Shown: piece by piece, positions 38,733 through 41,519 of the stretch
Position numbering within the stretch: position 1 is the first letter of the stretch
Layout: each line of letters starts with the position of its first letter
Translations under genes and position numbers: made by a program
Notes under the pieces: generated by a model
Database searches by the model: none
Told to the model about the DNA's origin: nothing
What the model saw: the letters and a program-made list of their open reading frames with translations, nothing else
NCBI GenBank assembly: GCA_003427395.1
Contig: BFEA01000053.1
Coordinates: 3,233,390 to 3,274,908, forward strand
Direction of reading: 5' to 3'
Length of the DNA stretch: 41,519 nt
From: Chara braunii
Taxonomy: Eukaryota; Streptophyta; Charophyceae; Charales; Characeae

Positions 38733-40600
38733 AGATGTAGTAGTGAGGAGGAGAGAGTTGACCTCGGGGGCTGATATGCAGTACCATTAGGGAGCATGCC
38801 GTGTACAGGTCTTACTACACGGTCAGGGAAGCTACTGTGTGCAGAGAGCAAAGGGCAGCGCTGGGTCTGGGAGGCGGCAACAGCAGCGGAGCAGGCAAAA
38901 GCAAGGGCTGCCGCAGCTGCGGCTGCGTGGGCCTGGCCGAAAGGCCTTGCAAACTGTGCCATGGTCTTCCGCTGTAGGTGAAAGTTAGACAGCGGTCTCG
39001 TGTCAAGCCAGCCACTCCAGCTCACTCAGGCCCACCTGGAGATTCAGGAGGCATTAGACATAAGGATTCAGCTAGAAGCCGAAGTCAGTGACGCAGAGGA
39101 CAGGGAAGCCATACTAGCGCATAGGGGAGACAATGGCGAGGCTAGGCCAGACGATATAGGTGAGAATGGACTCAGAGACGCAGAGAAGGCTATGCAGGCA
39201 TGCAAAGTAGGCATGTATGAGACCATGTCCGTGTGGGAAAGCATGTGGACATCTTTCCTTTCCGGCCAGGTTCTGATACGGAGGGTACACAGAGGGAACG
39301 GGAGAATGTTACCATCCTTAGGTTCGCTGCCGAGTGTTAGGACTGCAAGGCAGCCTATCCTGTCTCACCGTCGATGGTGAGAGTGTCACCGGTGCCAGGT
39401 CTTTCTATTCCTGGGTTTGGTATTGGTCCATCAGGAGGGTCGTCAGTAGTAGGTATGCAGCCTCAGAAAACTTCTTCGTCTTTTCTCGGATGGCTGCTGC
39501 TTCAGAGCAGCCACAGGTGCCACAAGCTGTTGCAGGCGGCAGTGCAGCATGGTGGGAAGGACCCATGGGTTCCAAATGCGGCACTAGCACATGCAGAGTC
39601 CTTCTGCATGATTAGGAAGGACGAGGCCCTCAACGTTTGGTGGAGGCAGGTGCTGACGCACATTAGGAACGAAGACGGACGTCAGCGAAAGGAGGTGATC
39701 ACTGGAGCAGCGAGGTGGTTAGAAGGGTTATTACAGCAGGATGGACATGACCGGGGCTTTGACTATTGAACTGAGGTCTGGTGTCTTAGTCTACGGGTCC
39801 TAGAGATGCAGTATGGGACCCTTATTCTCATGAGTCGTGACTACTCACCTGAGGTTCTTAATGGTCGAAGAAGAGAAATGGGTAGTTAGTGAAACCATCG
39901 AGGATGTGCATGATTTTTGTTCCTTCAATAAGGCCGGCCTTAGACGTAGAGGCCAGGTGAAGGGAGGAAGAAGAAGCTACCCCAGGATCAAAAACCAAAA
40001 GGGGATATCCTGCTCTACAATGTTTCTGATAGGAATCAGGGAGAGGCAGAGAGTGTCTACGATCCCGGGGGGGGGGAAACAAAGTGTGTCAGCGGCCAGA
40101 ACACTTCCGAGGGAGGAGAGCTGGTCGTCTCAAACAAGGTTGAGGCGACTGGCATGCAACGAAGCATCCAGTCCAGGGGTCAAAAGGGAATATTATTCTT
40201 TACCCATAGGGGTAATTAAAGAAGGGACTTGCAGGGGATGTGTGGAGAGACCTACCTGTGAGAGACGCCTGCAAAGGGTGTGGCTTGTACGGCCATACTA
40301 AGGGGCGGTGTCAAAACAAGCTGGTCACCATGAGGGTGCAGCCTTAAGTAGAGGATGAGGCATCGTTAACTCGGGAAAGCACTGCGAGCAGTTCCCAGGG
40401 GATACACATCCGGCCTGTAGAAGTTGTAACCACTTCTGCGCATGTTGAGTTGTTAGACATTCCCTCGCCATCTCAAATGGTGGCCGAGGTTACTGACTCC
40501 TTAGTCACCCCGCAGGCACATCCAGACCACATGATGCTCTGTCCATGGGGGTTGTCTGAGTCCTTAGAGAAGCTAGAAGAGAAGTGCTATAAATAAAACC
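38733..40600 (+). pseudogene. decayed gag-like region with CCHC zinc knuckle
   Basis: Several frames carry pieces of one Gag-like protein. The start region (ATGTAGTAGTGAGGAGG at 38733) resembles ATGAGTGATGAGGAGG of the 6.5-kb ORF. Then come an acidic helical segment (39000-39260; ALDIRIQLEAEVSDAEDRE) and a segment at 39374-39769 with LGWLLLQSSHRCHKLLQAAV, DPWVPNAALAHAES and NVWWRQVLTHIRNEDGRQRK. After that, a basic region leads to CKGCGLYGHTKGRC (40270-40311), a perfect CX2CX4HX4C knuckle. Open text continues to about 40590 with one TAA. At least four frame changes are needed. No protease or RT follows in the window. Confidence 0.5.
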
Positions 40601-41519
40601 TGCTAGCCTTTTGGGTGTCAACAGTTCAAGGTCCTATACACGTGGTAGATGTCCGTGGACACGGTCTCGAAAAGGGGCACTCACAGGTACGAACTCTACA
40701 GGGACTACACTAGTTGCGTTTGCGTGAGGAAACAATGCATTTGGGACCAAGTGCTGTGGCTGCAGAGATCTGTAGAGTCTGTCGGCACCAACACAAAACC
40801 AACAGTGTGTCGGGGCTACACGATAAATGTAGCAGGTACCCCTTGCTAAGGGGGAAGGCAAATGCAAACGATAGTTTCATTGCCGTGTAGCGAGAAGCTT
40901 CCCGTTATGCGGCGCTAGGATGTACCACTTCGAGGTTGGGGTCTTCCTACGTGGACAGAGAGAACCAAGGGGTGGGAAATCTATCTTGTCCCTAAATTTA
41001 GCAGGGGCAGGCCCTGGAAGACCGCTTTTGAGAGAGAAAATGTTGTCGCTAGGTGTCCAGATCTTCTTAAAAAAGGCCAGGAATCATAGACAGGGAGGTT
41101 GTCCAAGAGAGAGTGATCAATTCTTCTCGTGAGGGAAAGGCCTATGGGATGATTTTTATCGTGTGAGTTGATGAATGGCGAACCAAACAAAGGAGAGATC
41201 GATAGGGCCAGATACGTTCCCTGATGGATGATCATATTTATTTTAATATTTCAGTAAAGAAATGGGGACGCGAATTCCGAGGATCTCAAAAATAAAGAAT
41301 ATAAGATTTAATAATATTAATTTTTACTATTTGTTTTAGTTGCAAGGAAGATGAGCATTAGCGAACTTCAGCAATCAAAACAGCATCATACATATGAGCC
41401 CAGATAGTCTTGACCTCGAACCACAGCAGACTTGCATTACGAGATACACCAAATAAGAGCACACCAAGAGTTCAAAATTGACAATGCTGAAGTAGTCCCA
41501 TCATCATCAACTACGAACC
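40601..41519. other. no recognisable gene
   Basis: A possible continuation of the element downstream of gag, as short frames contain a Cys-rich patch (CRVCRHQHK near 40770), but no domain can be named. It becomes AT-rich after 41.23 kb. Confidence 0.4.

Overview
This 41.5-kb window looks like nuclear DNA of a eukaryote whose genome is packed with retrotransposons. I recognise no host gene. The evidence is microsatellites, LTR-element gag and pol remnants on both strands, an L1-type LINE with a poly(A) tail and target-site duplications, and tRNA-like SINE pieces. The gag fragment at 9.6-10.9 kb resembles a Ty3-type gag that I associate from memory with the charophyte alga Chara. A Chara-like or streptophyte genome is therefore my best guess, but it is an inference.

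Layout. 0-2.45 kb: polypyrimidine and AT-rich sequence, then a minus-strand LTR (703-2453) with a primer-binding-site-like motif on one side and a polypurine tract on the other. 2.6-2.95 kb: a tRNA-derived SINE-like segment. 2.98-4.41 kb: a 5'-truncated LINE 3' end carrying a 683-bp tandem duplication and a poly(A) tail. 4.4-7.0 kb: GC-rich repeats, an LTR/leader-like repeat and the start of a gag-like ORF cut off by a (TG)n tract. 7.0-9.55 kb: microsatellites, a tRNA-like array and a TTGAC minisatellite inside LTR-like DNA. 9.6-10.9 kb: a decayed gag. 10.9-14.6 kb: non-coding, with a 46-bp minisatellite and a degenerate satellite. 15.1-21.6 kb (minus): a nearly complete Ty3/Gypsy gag-pro-RT-RNaseH-integrase series. 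21.7-27.6 kb (minus): about 6 kb of unrecognised ORFs on the same strand upstream of gag. 27.97-36.04 kb (plus): a full-length, roughly 8.1-kb LINE with a 14-bp target-site duplication. 36-38.7 kb: AT-rich and LTR-like DNA. 38.7-40.6 kb (plus): a second gag-like region with a CCHC knuckle.

The most interesting part is the minus-strand unit from 27.6 to 15.1 kb. Pol is a standard Ty3 order (aspartic protease, RT, RNase H, DD35E integrase). Protease and RT lie in overlapping frames. The overlap contains a U UUU UUA slippery heptamer followed, after 9 nt, by a CCCCC-UAC-GGGGG hairpin, which is a textbook candidate for programmed -1 frameshifting. Upstream of gag lie three tandem diverged copies of one unknown protein, two copies of a second, a long coiled-coil ORF and small ORFs. 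One of these ORFs contains a gag-like segment, and a second gag fragment sits between ORFs. I infer a Ty3-like element, or a chimera with one, carrying an accessory module that I do not recognise.

Almost every coding frame here is broken by isolated in-frame TAG or TGA codons, with long intact reading frame on both sides. This fits C-to-T decay of methylated transposons, so none of the elements looks autonomous. The sequence contains an assembly gap (19431-19535) flanked by identical 92-bp copies. Collapsing them puts gag and protease into one frame, so the duplication is probably an assembly artefact.
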